Source: CAVRCA01 sp965218045
GTDB taxonomy: Bacteria; Pseudomonadota; Alphaproteobacteria; Acetobacterales; Acetobacteraceae
Length of the DNA: 64,000 nucleotides
Direction of reading: 5' to 3'
NCBI GenBank assembly: GCA_965218045.1
Contig: CBDCJX010000011.1
Span: 558,001-622,000 of the forward strand
Shown piece by piece: positions 8,539-20,812 of the stretch. The notes beneath the pieces are model-generated. The model was not told the DNA's origin. It searched no databases and saw nothing but the letters and a program-made list of their open reading frames with translations. The position numbers and the translations under genes are program-made. Positions within the stretch are counted from its first letter, which is position 1; each line of letters begins with the position of its first letter.

Positions 8539-9203
8539 CGCTCCTCCAGCCACGGATCACCGTTGTTGTGATAGCCGCGCACCTCCCAAAAACCGGGGCG
8601 GTCGGAGATGGTGAACTGGATGCGCCGCATCCACTTGGCCGATTTCCAAAGATAGAGCCGCGGCAGCAGCACGCGCACTGGTCCGCCGTGCTGGCGGGTG
8701 ATCGGCGTGCCCTCCCATTCGCACACCAGGAACACGTCGGGCTGGTCGAACTGGTCGAGCCGCACATTCGTCGTGTAGCCGTCATGCGAGTGGAACACGA
8801 CATGCTTTGCCTCCGGCATCGGCCGCACGAGCTCTAGCAAGGTCGCCGCTGCGACGCCCTTCCAATGGTTGTCGTAGCGGGACCACTGCGTGACGCAATG
8901 GATGTCGGACACGCTCTCCGCCTGCGGCAGCGCGTAAACCTCGTCGAGCGTGAGGCTGATCCGGTTCTCCACCGCGCCGTCGATGTCGAGCCGGAACTTG
9001 GCTGGCGTCACGTCGGGCTGGATGCCGAGATCAAGCACCGGCCAGTCGCGCACCAGGGTCTGCCCGGGCGGCAGCCTCTCCCGGCTCGGATCGGCGGTGG
9101 TGCCGGTGAGCAGTCGGCCACTGCGCGCCCAGCCCTGCTTGGTCTCGATCAGTTTCTTGTTGGTTGGCCCGGAAAGCGCCAGCTCGTCGTCACGATCGGC
9201 CAT
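8526..9203 (-). CDS. Sulfite-oxidase-fold molybdopterin-dependent oxidoreductase
   Basis: The 225-residue protein matches the SUOX molybdenum-cofactor domain. It has the Cys ligand in SDIHCVTQWSRYDNHW, the VFHSHDGYTTNVRLD stretch, and the C-terminal GGPVRVLLPRLYLWKSAKW block. Members include YedY/MsrP and bacterial sulfite dehydrogenases. There is no obvious Tat or Sec signal (N-terminus MADRDDELALSG), so a cytoplasmic location is likely, unlike MsrP. No heme or membrane partner is adjacent. The substrate is unknown. Confidence 0.87.
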   Translation of the reverse strand: MADRDDELALSGPTNKKLIETKQGWARSGRLLTGTTADPSRERLPPGQTLVRDWPVLDLGIQPDVTPAKFRLDIDGAVENRISLTLDEVYALPQAESVSDIHCVTQWSRYDNHWKGVAAATLLELVRPMPEAKHVVFHSHDGYTTNVRLDQFDQPDVFLVCEWEGTPITRQHGGPVRVLLPRLYLWKSAKWMRRIQFTISDRPGFWEVRGYHNNGDPWLEERYGG

Positions 9204-9279
9204 GTGCGTCCTTTACAAAATGCGTCGGCAATCGCCTGATTGCAGCCGATAGAGCCGGTGCGGCCGGCGAGGAGGAAAC

Positions 9280-10053
9280 GTGGCGTACAAGGCTTTCGAC
9301 CTGACCGGCAAGGTCGCGCTGGTCACCGGCGGCAATAGCGGTATCGGGCTCGGCATGGCGAAAGCGGTCGCCGAAGCCGGGGCGGACGTGGCGATCTGGG
9401 GCACCAACGCGCGCAAGAACGAAGCGGCGCGCGCCGAGCTCGCGGCCACCGGCCGCCGCGTGCTCGCCCTGGAGTGCGATGTCGGCGACGAGCAGGCCGT
9501 CGAGCAGGCGTTCGCCCGCACCATCTCCGAGCTAGGCCGGGTCGATGGCTGCTTCGCCAATGCCGGCGTGAGCGGTCGCGGGCTGAAAAGCTTTCTCGAC
9601 ATGAGCACCGAGGAGTGGAATCGCGTGCTGCGGGTCAACCTGCACGGCGCGTTCTACACGTTCCGCACCGCCGCCAAGCACATGGTCGAACGCGGCGACG
9701 GCGGGGTGCTGGTCGGCACCGCTTCGCTGGCCGCGATCGAGGCGGCGCCGCGCGGCGAGCACTACGCCGCGACCAAGGGTGGGGTGATCTCGATGGTGCG
9801 CGCGATGGCGGTGGAGTTCGCCCGCTACGGGGTGCGTGCCCACTCGATCCTGCCCGGCTGGATTGAGACCAACATGACGGCGAATGCGGTCGCCAACCCG
9901 AAATTCCACGGCAACGTCATGCCGCGCATTCCGATGCGGCGGTGGGGCGAGGGTGACGATTTCGGTGGCATCGCGGTCTACCTGATGAGCGCGGCGTCAA
10001 AATACCACACCGGCGACACGTTCGTGATCGACGGCGGGTATTCTCTGTTCTGA
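9280..10053 (+). CDS. SDR family oxidoreductase
   Basis: A classical short-chain dehydrogenase of 257 residues with the NAD(P)-binding TGGNSGIGLGMAK motif, NAG in the fourth strand (ANAGVSG), and the catalytic Tyr and Lys in HYAATKGG. The C-terminal end (TGDTFVIDGGYSLF) is typical. The start is a GTG at 9280 with GAGGAGG just upstream. The epoxide hydrolase gene follows after about 19 bases, so the two are likely co-transcribed and may act on the same small hydrophobic substrates. Confidence 0.88.
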   Translation: MAYKAFDLTGKVALVTGGNSGIGLGMAKAVAEAGADVAIWGTNARKNEAARAELAATGRRVLALECDVGDEQAVEQAFARTISELGRVDGCFANAGVSGRGLKSFLDMSTEEWNRVLRVNLHGAFYTFRTAAKHMVERGDGGVLVGTASLAAIEAAPRGEHYAATKGGVISMVRAMAVEFARYGVRAHSILPGWIETNMTANAVANPKFHGNVMPRIPMRRWGEGDDFGGIAVYLMSAASKYHTGDTFVIDGGYSLF

Positions 10054-10072
10054 ACCGGCGGGCAGCAAGGTG

Positions 10073-11104
10073 ATGACGTTTCCAATCACCGAACACGTTG
10101 TCAAGACAGGGCGGCATACGAGCTTCTATCTCGCCTGCGGCGCCGCCGACGTGCCGGTGATCGTGTTCGTCCACGGCTGGCCGGAGCTGTCGCTGAGCTG
10201 GCGGCATCAGTTGCCGTGCTTCGCCGCCCTCGGCTTCCGCGCCATCGCGCCGGACATGCGCGGCTATGGCCGCTCGACGGTGCATCCGCGACAGGAGGAT
10301 TACGCTCAAGCCGCGATCGTGCAGGACATGATCGAGCTGCTCGATGGCATCGGCCAAGAGCGCGCGGTATGGGTCGGCCACGACTGGGGCAGCCCAGTGG
10401 TGTGGAACATCGCCGCGCACCATCCCGAGCGCTGCCACGGCGTGGCCAATCTGTGCGTCCCCTATTTCGCCGCCGGTTTCGCGATCGACAATTTCATTCC
10501 GCTGGTAGATCGGACGCTGTATCCGGAGGCGGAGTACCCGGCCGGTCAGTGGGAATACATGCGCTTCTACGAGGAGAACTTCGACGCGGCGCACACCGCG
10601 TTCGAGGCCAACGTGCGCAACACGGTAAAAATTCTGTTCCGCAAGGGCAGCGCGGCCGGGCGGGGCCAGCCGTCACGCACCGCGCTGGTGCGCCGGCAAG
10701 GCGGCTGGTTCGGCGGTTCCGGCCCGGCGCCGGACGTGCCGCTCGACACCGATGTGCTCACCGAACCGGATGCTTGCCAGTATGTCGCCGCCCTGGAGCG
10801 CAACGGCTTCGCCGGGCCGGACTCGTGGTACATGAACCACGTGCGCAACGCGGAATTCGCCAAGTCGGCTAAGGATGGCGGCCGGCTGACTATGCCGGTG
10901 CTGTTCCTGCATGCGACCTGTGATTACACCTGCGACACGACGGGCTCGCGCCTCGCCGAGCCGATGCGGCAGGATTGCAGCAATCTCACCGAGGTGGTGG
11001 TCGAAAGCGGCCACTGGATGGCGCAGGAGAAACCAACCTCGGTCAACGCGGCGCTGGCGAAATTCCTCGCCACCAAGCTGGGCGACATCTGGCCCAGTTG
11101 TTGA
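10073..11104 (+). CDS. Epoxide hydrolase-like alpha/beta hydrolase
   Basis: A 343-residue alpha/beta hydrolase of the epoxide hydrolase type. It has the oxyanion-hole motif HGWPE (residues 34-38), the nucleophilic Asp104 in VGHDWGSP where ordinary lipases have Ser, and the C-terminal catalytic His in ESGHWMAQEKP. Asp at the nucleophile supports epoxide or haloalkane chemistry. GTG (10070) and ATG (10073) are adjacent possible starts. It follows the SDR gene in the same direction and converges with glgX. Confidence 0.85.
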   Translation: MTFPITEHVVKTGRHTSFYLACGAADVPVIVFVHGWPELSLSWRHQLPCFAALGFRAIAPDMRGYGRSTVHPRQEDYAQAAIVQDMIELLDGIGQERAVWVGHDWGSPVVWNIAAHHPERCHGVANLCVPYFAAGFAIDNFIPLVDRTLYPEAEYPAGQWEYMRFYEENFDAAHTAFEANVRNTVKILFRKGSAAGRGQPSRTALVRRQGGWFGGSGPAPDVPLDTDVLTEPDACQYVAALERNGFAGPDSWYMNHVRNAEFAKSAKDGGRLTMPVLFLHATCDYTCDTTGSRLAEPMRQDCSNLTEVVVESGHWMAQEKPTSVNAALAKFLATKLGDIWPSC

Positions 11105-11114
11105 CGCCTCGGTG

Positions 11115-13331
<2,217 letters not shown>

Positions 13332-13416
13332 ATCTGTGCTCCTGGTTGTTCCCGCACCATAGAGCAGTTTCGGGCGTAGGGTTCCAGAGATCGCCGCAGA
13401 GCTGGTCGCGCGGCCC

Positions 13417-13908
13417 CTACCCCTTCGCCCGCATCAGCCGGGCCTTGTCGCGCTGCCAGTCGCGGGCAGCGATCGCGTGGCGCTTGTCGGCCTTCTGTCG
13501 GCCCTCGCCCAGCCCGAGCAGCACCTTCGCGCGTCCGCGATCGTTGAAATGGATCTGCAGCGGCACCAAGGTGACGCCCTCGCGCGCCACCGACCCGGCC
13601 AGCGAGCTGATCTGCTTGCGTTTCAGCAGCAGCTTGCGCGGCGCGCGCGGCTCGAAGCGCGACAGCACGCCGCCCTGGTATTCGGGGATATAAGCGTTGA
13701 ACAGGAACATCTCGCCGTCACGCTCCCCGGCCCACGCCTCGCTCAAGGTAGCGCGGCCGTGCCGGAGGGACTTGACCTCCGCGCCTTTCAGCACCAGCCC
13801 GGCCTCGACCGTCTCCTTGATCGCGTAGTCAAACCGCGCCTTGCGGTTCTGCGCGGCGATGCCGTGCGCGATCAGGCCCTTCTTCTTGCTTGCCTTGTCT
13901 TGTGCCAT
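13417..13908 (-). CDS. smpB: SsrA-binding protein SmpB
   Basis: RNA-binding protein that delivers tmRNA to stalled ribosomes in trans-translation. The 163-residue protein shows the SmpB core: NRKARFDYAIKETVEAGLVL, GAEVKSLRHG, FLFNAYIPEY, RKLLLKRKQI, and LGLGEGRQKADKRHAIAARDW near the C-terminus. It is 25 bases downstream of dapA on the same strand, a common pairing in alphaproteobacteria. The tmRNA gene itself is not in the window. Confidence 0.96.
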   Translation of the reverse strand: MAQDKASKKKGLIAHGIAAQNRKARFDYAIKETVEAGLVLKGAEVKSLRHGRATLSEAWAGERDGEMFLFNAYIPEYQGGVLSRFEPRAPRKLLLKRKQISSLAGSVAREGVTLVPLQIHFNDRGRAKVLLGLGEGRQKADKRHAIAARDWQRDKARLMRAKG

Positions 13909-13933
13909 GGCGGAGACATCTGCGTACGTTCGC

Positions 13934-14812
13934 TCAGTTCAGCAAGCCCACCTCGGTCATCGCCGCCCGCACCTTGGCCCGGGTCGGCTCGGCGAGCGGT
14001 GCCAGCGGCAGGCGGCAGGTCTCGGTGGTCTTGCCGAGCAGGCTGGCGGCGAACTTCACCGGCCCCGGGCTGGTCTCGGCGAACAGCGCGTCATGCAGCG
14101 GCAGCAGCCGATCCTGCACGCTGATCGCGTCGTTCACCCTGCCTTCCTGCCAGGCGATGTGCATCTCGCTACACATCCGGGGCGCGACATTGGCGGTCAC
14201 GCTGATGCAGCCGTCACCGCCGGCGGCGAGGAACGGCACGGCGGTATGGTCCTCGCCGGAAAGCTGGCAGAATCCAGACCCGCAGGTCCGCCGCGTGTGC
14301 AGCGGGCGCGCCAGGTTGGCGGTCGCATCCTTCACGCCGACGATGTTGGTGTGCTTGGCCAGCCGCGCCATTGTCTCCACGCTCATGTCGACCACGCTGC
14401 GCCCTGGGATGTTGTAGAGCACCATCGGCAGGTCCACCGCGTCGGCGATGGCGGTGAAGTGGAGAAAGAGCCCCTCTTGCGTCGGCTTGTTGTAGTACGG
14501 CGTGACCACAAGGATTGCGTCGGCGCCAGCCCGCTTGGCGTGGATGGCGAGATCGATCGCCTCGTCGGTGCTGTTCGATCCGGCGCCTGCGATCACCGGC
14601 ACCCTGCCGCGCGCCACCTCGACCGCGATCTCCACGATTCGCTTGTGCTCATCATGGCTCAACGTGGGCGACTCGCCGGTGGTGCCGACCGGCACCAGCC
14701 CGTGCGTGCCTTCGTTGATTTGCCAGTCGAGGAAGGCGGCGTATGCCTTCTCGTCGACCGACCGATCCTCTCGCATCGGCGTGATCGTTGCGACGAGCGA
14801 TCCCTTGAACAT
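13934..14812 (-). CDS. dapA: 4-hydroxy-tetrahydrodipicolinate synthase
   Basis: Condenses pyruvate with aspartate semialdehyde in lysine and diaminopimelate synthesis. The 292-residue protein starts at the ATG 14812 (MFKGSLVATITPM) behind a GGAG site. Thr44 and Thr45 (PVGTTGES), Tyr133 (LYNIPGRSV) and the Schiff-base Lys161 (GVKDATAN) fall at the canonical positions. The frame is open far upstream, but that part is only antisense to the transglycosylase gene. It is divergent from the transglycosylase and upstream of smpB. Confidence 0.96.
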   Translation of the reverse strand: MFKGSLVATITPMREDRSVDEKAYAAFLDWQINEGTHGLVPVGTTGESPTLSHDEHKRIVEIAVEVARGRVPVIAGAGSNSTDEAIDLAIHAKRAGADAILVVTPYYNKPTQEGLFLHFTAIADAVDLPMVLYNIPGRSVVDMSVETMARLAKHTNIVGVKDATANLARPLHTRRTCGSGFCQLSGEDHTAVPFLAAGGDGCISVTANVAPRMCSEMHIAWQEGRVNDAISVQDRLLPLHDALFAETSPGPVKFAASLLGKTTETCRLPLAPLAEPTRAKVRAAMTEVGLLN

Positions 14813-14923
14813 GATGGTCTCCGTCCCTTCGCGCGCCCAGGTCTTGCCGACCCGGCGGCTTAAGCGTGCGAAGCTAGGCGCCAACCTGCTGCGTCGCAAG
14901 GCCGGGCGCGCTACAAGCACCGC

Positions 14924-16849
14924 ATGTCGTGCCGGTTGCCGATTCTGCTGCTCTCGCTGGCGACGCTCGCCCTTTTGGCGACCCTCATGGCGGGGTGCGC
15001 GCCAAACCCGATCCGGGCGGTCGATGCGCGCCGCGCGGCGAGCTCGCCCGACCCGGTCGCCGGCAAGCTGGTGACCTACCTCCGGCTGCTCAGCGCGAAC
15101 GACCTGGGCGCGAGCGAGATCGACGCCTTCGAGACCGCCAATCCGGAGTGGCCGAACCACGCCTGGCTCGAGCATCGGCGGCAGCAGGCGCTGGCCGGCG
15201 AGGCGGACCAGGCCGTGGCGGTCGCCCAATGCGATCGCGCCCCGCTGCGGGTCACCGGCGCCCTGCTCCGCTGTGCCGACGTCTACACCGCGGCCGGCCG
15301 GCCGGAGGACGCAGCCGCCACGGTGCGGCGCGCCTGGATCGGGGGGATCGTCGATCCGGCCGATGAAGCCGACTTCCTGCGTCGCTGGGGCGCGGTCGTC
15401 ACGCCGGCGGATCAGTGGACCCGGTTCCAAACCCTGGTGTGGCGCCACCAAGCCGCCGCCGAGCGCCAGGTGCCACGCATCGAGCCAAGCCGGCGCGCGC
15501 TCGCCCAGGCGCGGCTTGCGCTGCGCCGCGACGATCTTACCGCCGAGGCCAAGCTTGCTGCCCTGCCCGCCGACCAGTCAACCGATCCGGGGCTGGTGCT
15601 CGACCGAGCGGCATGGCTGCGTCGGCGCGAACGGTTCAGCGAGGCGCGGGACCTATGGCTGTCGCTCGGCGCCGCGGCCCGGCGCGACGCTCCGACGGCG
15701 CATCGAGCGGCGTTCTGGACCGAGCGGGAGCGGCTGGCGCGCCGGCTGCTGCGTGCCGACGACGACCAGGGGGCCTATGCGATCACCGCAATGCCCGGGC
15801 CGATGGCGCCCGAGCAGACCCTTGAGGCGGAGTTCCTCGCCGGGTTCATCGCGTTGCGTCGGCTGCACGATCCGGCATTGGCAACCAAGCACTTCCAGGC
15901 GCTCGCCGCGATATCGGGCGCGGCGATCACCCAGGGGCGCGCGTTTTACTGGCTGGGGCGGGCGCGGGCCGAGGCGGGAGACGACCCGACGGCCGAGTAC
16001 GCGCAAGCGGCGAGGTGGCCGACCACGTTCTATGGCCAGCTCGCGGCGCTGGCGATCGACCAGGACCAAGCGCGTCTGGCGGCGAAGGTCCGCGCCGCGC
16101 GCGATCCGGCCTGGACCCAGGACCAGGCGCTCGATTTTTCCGGCACCGAGCTGGTCCGCGCCGCTGTCCTGCTGGCGGCCTGGGGCGACGGGCGGCACGC
16201 GCGCGGCTTTCTGCAACGCAGCGCCGAGCAGGACGCGAGCCCGGCGGATCGCGCGCTCGCCGCCCACCTTGCCAACGGGCTCGGCCTGTCGGACGCCGCC
16301 GTGACGATTGCCCGACGCATGGGCCGCGACGGGTTGATGCTGCCGCAAGCCGGCTGGCCGACACCGGTGACGCCGACCGACGCGACGCTCGATCCCGCCG
16401 CGGTGCTCGCGCTGATCCGCCAGGAAAGCAGCTTCGATCCGCAGGCGGTGAGCCCGTCGGGAGCGCGCGGGCTGATGCAGCTCATGCCGGCCACCGCCCA
16501 ATACGTGGCCCGCCATCTCGCGACCGACACTTCGCTCGCGTCCTTGACCGATGATCCCGCGCACAACCTGCGCCTCGGCAGTACCTATCTACGCGAGGTG
16601 CTCGACCAGTTCGGCGGCTCCTGGCCGCTCGCCTTTGCCGCCTACAACGCCGGGCCGCGCCGGGTCCGGGAATGGCTCGCCGCGAACGGCGACCCGCGCG
16701 ACGGCGGGGTCGACATGGTGGACTGGATCGAGCTGATCCCGGTCGAGCAGACCCGCAACTACGTGCAACGCGTGCTGGAGAACGCGACCATCTACCAGGC
16801 CCAACGCAGCGAGGCCGGCAAGCTGCTGCTCGCCAACTGGTCGCGCTAG
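14924..16849 (+). CDS. Lipoprotein soluble lytic murein transglycosylase
   Basis: Cleaves peptidoglycan glycan strands to form 1,6-anhydromuropeptides. The 641-residue protein has a signal peptide ending in a lipobox (LMAGC), suggesting an outer-membrane lipoprotein, then a long helical superhelix as in Slt70, and a C-terminal SLT domain (about residues 480-630) with the catalytic Glu501 in LIRQESSFDP, followed by GARGLMQLMPATA and AAYNAGPRRV. It is divergent from dapA, and its stop overlaps the possible GTG start of pgpA. Confidence 0.92.
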   Translation: MSCRLPILLLSLATLALLATLMAGCAPNPIRAVDARRAASSPDPVAGKLVTYLRLLSANDLGASEIDAFETANPEWPNHAWLEHRRQQALAGEADQAVAVAQCDRAPLRVTGALLRCADVYTAAGRPEDAAATVRRAWIGGIVDPADEADFLRRWGAVVTPADQWTRFQTLVWRHQAAAERQVPRIEPSRRALAQARLALRRDDLTAEAKLAALPADQSTDPGLVLDRAAWLRRRERFSEARDLWLSLGAAARRDAPTAHRAAFWTERERLARRLLRADDDQGAYAITAMPGPMAPEQTLEAEFLAGFIALRRLHDPALATKHFQALAAISGAAITQGRAFYWLGRARAEAGDDPTAEYAQAARWPTTFYGQLAALAIDQDQARLAAKVRAARDPAWTQDQALDFSGTELVRAAVLLAAWGDGRHARGFLQRSAEQDASPADRALAAHLANGLGLSDAAVTIARRMGRDGLMLPQAGWPTPVTPTDATLDPAAVLALIRQESSFDPQAVSPSGARGLMQLMPATAQYVARHLATDTSLASLTDDPAHNLRLGSTYLREVLDQFGGSWPLAFAAYNAGPRRVREWLAANGDPRDGGVDMVDWIELIPVEQTRNYVQRVLENATIYQAQRSEAGKLLLANWSR

Positions 16850-17313
16850 TGCCCACCCGGATGCGTCTGGCTCGGCTGATCGCCGGCTTCTTCGGCTGTG
16901 GGCTGGTGCCGATATCCCCGGGGTCGGGCGGGGCGCTGGCGGCCTTGCTGCTGGGGTGGGGGTTGATGCTATTGCCGCCCTACGCGCTGGCCACGGCGGC
17001 GGTCGTGGCCAGCATCGGTGGTTGCTGGGTGGTTCACGAGGCGCGTGTCGAGAACGATCCGGGCTGGGTGGTGATCGACGAGGTCGCCGGCCAGTGGATC
17101 GCTCTGCTGGGCCTCGCTCGCCCGACCCTGCCCGGCTTGATCACCGCGTTCATCGTCTTTCGCATTCTTGATATCACCAAGCCCGGGCCGGTCGGCTGGG
17201 CGGACCGGCAGGAGGGGGCCGCCGGGGTCATGGCCGACGACCTCATCGCCGGCGCGTTCACCGCCGGCATCCTATGGGCGCTGCGCTCGCGCTGGCCGGG
17301 CGTGTTCGACTAA
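16849..17313 (+). CDS. pgpA: Phosphatidylglycerophosphatase A
   Basis: Dephosphorylates phosphatidylglycerol phosphate in phospholipid synthesis at the inner membrane. It has the PgpA features: GCGLVPISPGSGGALAALLL at the start, the acidic motif DPGWVVIDEVAGQW, FRILDITKPGPV, and GVMADDLIAGAFTAG. The start is either the GTG at 16849, which overlaps the preceding stop (154 residues), or the ATG at 16861 (150 residues); neither has a strong ribosome binding site, which fits coupling to the upstream gene. Confidence 0.9.
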   Translation: MPTRMRLARLIAGFFGCGLVPISPGSGGALAALLLGWGLMLLPPYALATAAVVASIGGCWVVHEARVENDPGWVVIDEVAGQWIALLGLARPTLPGLITAFIVFRILDITKPGPVGWADRQEGAAGVMADDLIAGAFTAGILWALRSRWPGVFD

Positions 17314-17384
17314 ACCGGGCGGACAAACGAGCCGAACTTGTGGCATAGGGTAGCGGTGCCCGCGACAGCCACGATCGGACCCTC

Positions 17385-18890
17385 ATGAACGACGCAGCGA
17401 CCTTCGCCGAGCCCGCCACCCAAGTGAAGACCGAGCATTTCGACGTCCTGATCGTGGGCGCCGGGATCTCCGGGATCGGCGGCGCCTACCATCTCACCCA
17501 GCAATGCCCCGGCACCCGCTTCGTCGTGCTGGAATCGCAGGAAAGTTTTGGCGGCACCTGGATCACCCATCGCTACCCGGGCATCCGCTCCGACAGTGAC
17601 CTCTACACGTTCGGCTATCGCTTCAAGCCGTGGCGCGGCGCGCCGATCGCGACCGCCGCCGAAATCCTCGACTACATGAACGAGGTGATCGAGGAGAACG
17701 ATCTCGGTCGGCACATCCGCTACCGCCATCAGATCGCCTCGGCGAGCTGGTCGAGCCAGGAGAACCGCTGGACCATCGAGGCGAAGCGAACCGACACCGA
17801 CGAGCGGCTCCGCTTCACCGCCAATTTCCTCTGGATGTGCCAGGGCTACTACCGGCACTCGGAAGGCTACACCCCGCACTGGGACGGGATGGAAGCCTTC
17901 AACGGCCAGATCATCCACCCGCAGACCTGGCCGGAGGACCTCGACACCACGGGCAAGAAGGTGGTGGTGATCGGCTCGGGCGCCACCGCCGCGACCTTGG
18001 TGCCGGCGATCGCGCCGGAGTGCGAGCATGTCACGATGCTGCAAAGGTCGCCGACCTATTTTCGCGGTGCGCGCAACGTCAACGAGCTCGCCGACATGCT
18101 GCGCGAGCTGAAAATCGACGAAGCCTGGGTCCACGAGATCGTGCGCCGAAAGATCCTGTACGATCAGGACGTGTTCGCCCGCCGCACCTTCACCGAGCCG
18201 GAGGTGGTGACGAAGGAGCTGATCGAGGGGGTGCGCTCCTATCTCGGCACCGACTACGACGTGGCGGCGCATTTCACGCCCAGCTATCGCCCCTGGCGCC
18301 AGCGCCTCGCCTTCGTGCCGGACGGCGATCTGTTCCACGGCATCCGGTCCGGCAAGGCTTCCGTGGTCACCGATGAGATTGAGCGTTTCACCGAGACCGG
18401 GATCGCACTGAAATCGGGCAAGCAGCTCGATGCCGACATCGTCGTGACCGCCACCGGCTTTCATCTCAACGTGCTTGGCGACATCGACTTCACCATCGAC
18501 GGCGAGAAGCTGGTGTTCTCCGACACGGTGACCTATCGCGGCATGATGTTCACCGGCGTGCCGAACATGGCGTGGGTGTTCGGCTATTTCCGCGCGAGCT
18601 GGACGTTGCGCGCCGATCTGGTCGGCGATTTCGTCTGCCGGCTGCTGAACCACATGAAGGCGAAGGGCGCGCGGCGGGTGGCGGTGGCGCTGCGGCCCGA
18701 GGACGAAGGCATGACCCTGCATCCGTGGATCGACACGGAGAACTTCAATCCGGGCTACATCCTGCGCGGCATGCACCTGCTGCCCAAGCGCGGCGACAAG
18801 CCCGAATGGCAGCACACGCAGGACTACTGGGCCGAGAAGGACGAGTTCCCCTTGATCGACCTCGACGACAAGGCGTTTGTCTACGGCTGA
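17385..18890 (+). CDS. Flavin-containing monooxygenase, Baeyer-Villiger type
   Basis: A 501-residue flavoprotein that should use FAD and NADPH to insert oxygen into ketones or N/S-oxidise substrates. It has the FAD-binding GAGISGIGG motif near residue 22, the Baeyer-Villiger fingerprint FNGQIIHPQTW (pattern FxGxxxHxxxW), and a second Rossmann motif VIGSGATAATL for NADPH. The length matches single-component type I enzymes. It stands alone between pgpA and the convergent dehydrogenase pseudogene. Confidence 0.9.
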   Translation: MNDAATFAEPATQVKTEHFDVLIVGAGISGIGGAYHLTQQCPGTRFVVLESQESFGGTWITHRYPGIRSDSDLYTFGYRFKPWRGAPIATAAEILDYMNEVIEENDLGRHIRYRHQIASASWSSQENRWTIEAKRTDTDERLRFTANFLWMCQGYYRHSEGYTPHWDGMEAFNGQIIHPQTWPEDLDTTGKKVVVIGSGATAATLVPAIAPECEHVTMLQRSPTYFRGARNVNELADMLRELKIDEAWVHEIVRRKILYDQDVFARRTFTEPEVVTKELIEGVRSYLGTDYDVAAHFTPSYRPWRQRLAFVPDGDLFHGIRSGKASVVTDEIERFTETGIALKSGKQLDADIVVTATGFHLNVLGDIDFTIDGEKLVFSDTVTYRGMMFTGVPNMAWVFGYFRASWTLRADLVGDFVCRLLNHMKAKGARRVAVALRPEDEGMTLHPWIDTENFNPGYILRGMHLLPKRGDKPEWQHTQDYWAEKDEFPLIDLDDKAFVYG

Positions 18891-18995
18891 TACCAGCCGC
18901 CATAGGTGCGTGTCCCCCGTGCCGTGCTCGGCGAAGGCCGAGCATCCACGGTTTGGCTCACGTTCGCTCCTCGCCCGGCTTCGCCCCTCATCGGA

Positions 18996-20812
18996 TCAGG
19001 CGGCGACCAGAAGGTCGCGCACGTCCGTGAGCGATCCGGCCGTCCCCTGGTCGAGCAGCATGGCATACACCTCGCTCTCCCAGTCCCCATCCGCGGGTGC
19101 CAGCGGGTCCGACGGCTCGACGCGGTGCTCCAGAACCAGACGACTCACCAGCAATTTGCTGGGATCGCCCTCCTTGTGCGCACCCTCCCAGGCCAGCACC
19201 ACCGCGCTGGCCGCGTTGTACAGCCCGCTCGAAGCCTGGCGCGCCATATGCTCCCGATCGGGATCGCGAGCGACGTGGGCAATGAAGCGGAAGCTCTTGT
19301 CGATTGCCGTCGCGAGCCGCTGGCGGAAGGCGTTCGGCAGATCGGCTTGCTCCAGCTTGTCCTTGAGCAACGCGTGGAGCATCTCGTGCGCGCGAGCCTT
19401 GGTGGCCGCGCGACGTACCACGTCGATCGCGTTGATGTTGCTGGTACCTTCCCACAGCACGCCGATATGGGAGTCGCGCACCATCCTCGCGTTCACCCAT
19501 TCCTCGATGTTGCGGCTGCCGCCGCGCGTCTCCATCGCCGCGCGCGTGGCATCGATCGCGTCGCAACAGGCGCGAAACTTCACCAAAGGTGTCAGGATGC
19601 GGATGATCTGCGACGCCTCGTTTGAGCCCACGCGCCCCTTGTCCATGTAGCTCGCCGCCAGCATCGACAGCGACAGCGCCTGCTCGGCCGGTACCAGGAT
19701 CTTCATGATCTGGCGTCGCAGCAGCGGATGACGGATCAGTCGCTTGCCGAACGCGTCGCGGTTGCGGGCGACCTGTAGCGCTTCGTGCAGGCAGCGGCGC
19801 ATCATCCCTGCCGCGCGCACACCGTGGGACAAGCGCGACATGTTCACCTGTTCCATCATCTGCTTCAGCCCCTGCGTCGCGTCGCCGACGAGGTAAGCCT
19901 CCGCACCTTCGAGCACGAGTTCGCAGGTCGCGAGCGACTTGGTTCCCAGCTTCTCCTTCATGCGGACGATCCGGTAGCTATTGCGCGACCCGTCGCGCAG
20001 GTAGCGCGGCAGGGCGAACAACGCGATGCCCGCGGTCCCGCCGGGCGCCCCTTCGGGCCAGGCCAGGATCAGCGCGACATGGGCGTCCGTGTGCGATCGA
20101 ACCATTTGTCGCCGTAGAGCAGCCACGCGCCGTTCTCGGAACGCGCTGTCGTCTCCAAGGTGCCGACATCCGAACCGCCGGCCCGCTCCGTCATGAACTG
20201 CGTGCCCTTCCACAACGTCGCCAGGTCGGTGGCGAGCATTTTCGGCAGCAGGTAATCCTTCAGCTCCTCGCTGGCCGAGCAACGCAGAACATGGATCGTG
20301 ACATCGGTGATGCTCAGCGGGCACATCATTCCGAATTCAGATTGGGAAACCAGATACTGGAACACGTATTTGGCGAATTGCGGTGATGGCCGGTCCAGGC
20401 CGAAATGCCCGGGTGCATGACACATGGCGTGCATCTTGAATTGCTCGAAGCCGATCTTCTCCATCTCTCGGTAGGCGGGATGGTAGATGATGGCATCAAC
20501 GTCGCGCCCGAACCGATCGCGGTGTTCCAGCACCGGGGGGTTGCGGTGCACGATGCGCGCCAACGTGTCGAGACGACCGCCCGCAACCTCGCCCATGCTG
20601 CTAAAATGCGGCTCGAAGTGCGCGTGGACATCCGGGTCCATGTTCAGGCGCAACGACGTGTGCAGACTTGCATCGAGGTCGTAGAAGTTCAGCCCGGCGC
20701 AATCGGGTGCGATATGTTCGACCGCCGTGCTCCCGGGCAACTCGGGCGTTCCCGCCGCCGCCCGCTTGTCGTCGCGGACCCGCGGCATCGGTATTGCGGC
20801 AAGTTCGGACAT
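18996..20812 (-). pseudogene. AidB-like acyl-CoA dehydrogenase, disrupted by a frameshift
   Basis: One dehydrogenase gene is split over two frames. The first part (from the ATG at 20812) carries the N-terminal region and the FAD/substrate motif FMTERAGGSDVG, then reads GDKWF and shortly afterwards out into DRTRTPMSR and a stop at 20069. The second part carries on in another frame from SHTDAHVALIL to the end, including VLWEGTSNINAIDVVRRA. The switch is at about 20096-20101: one missing base (or two extra) restores a product of about 605 residues of the AidB/long ACAD type. It may be a true pseudogene or an assembly error; the rest of the gene shows no decay. Confidence 0.85.
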
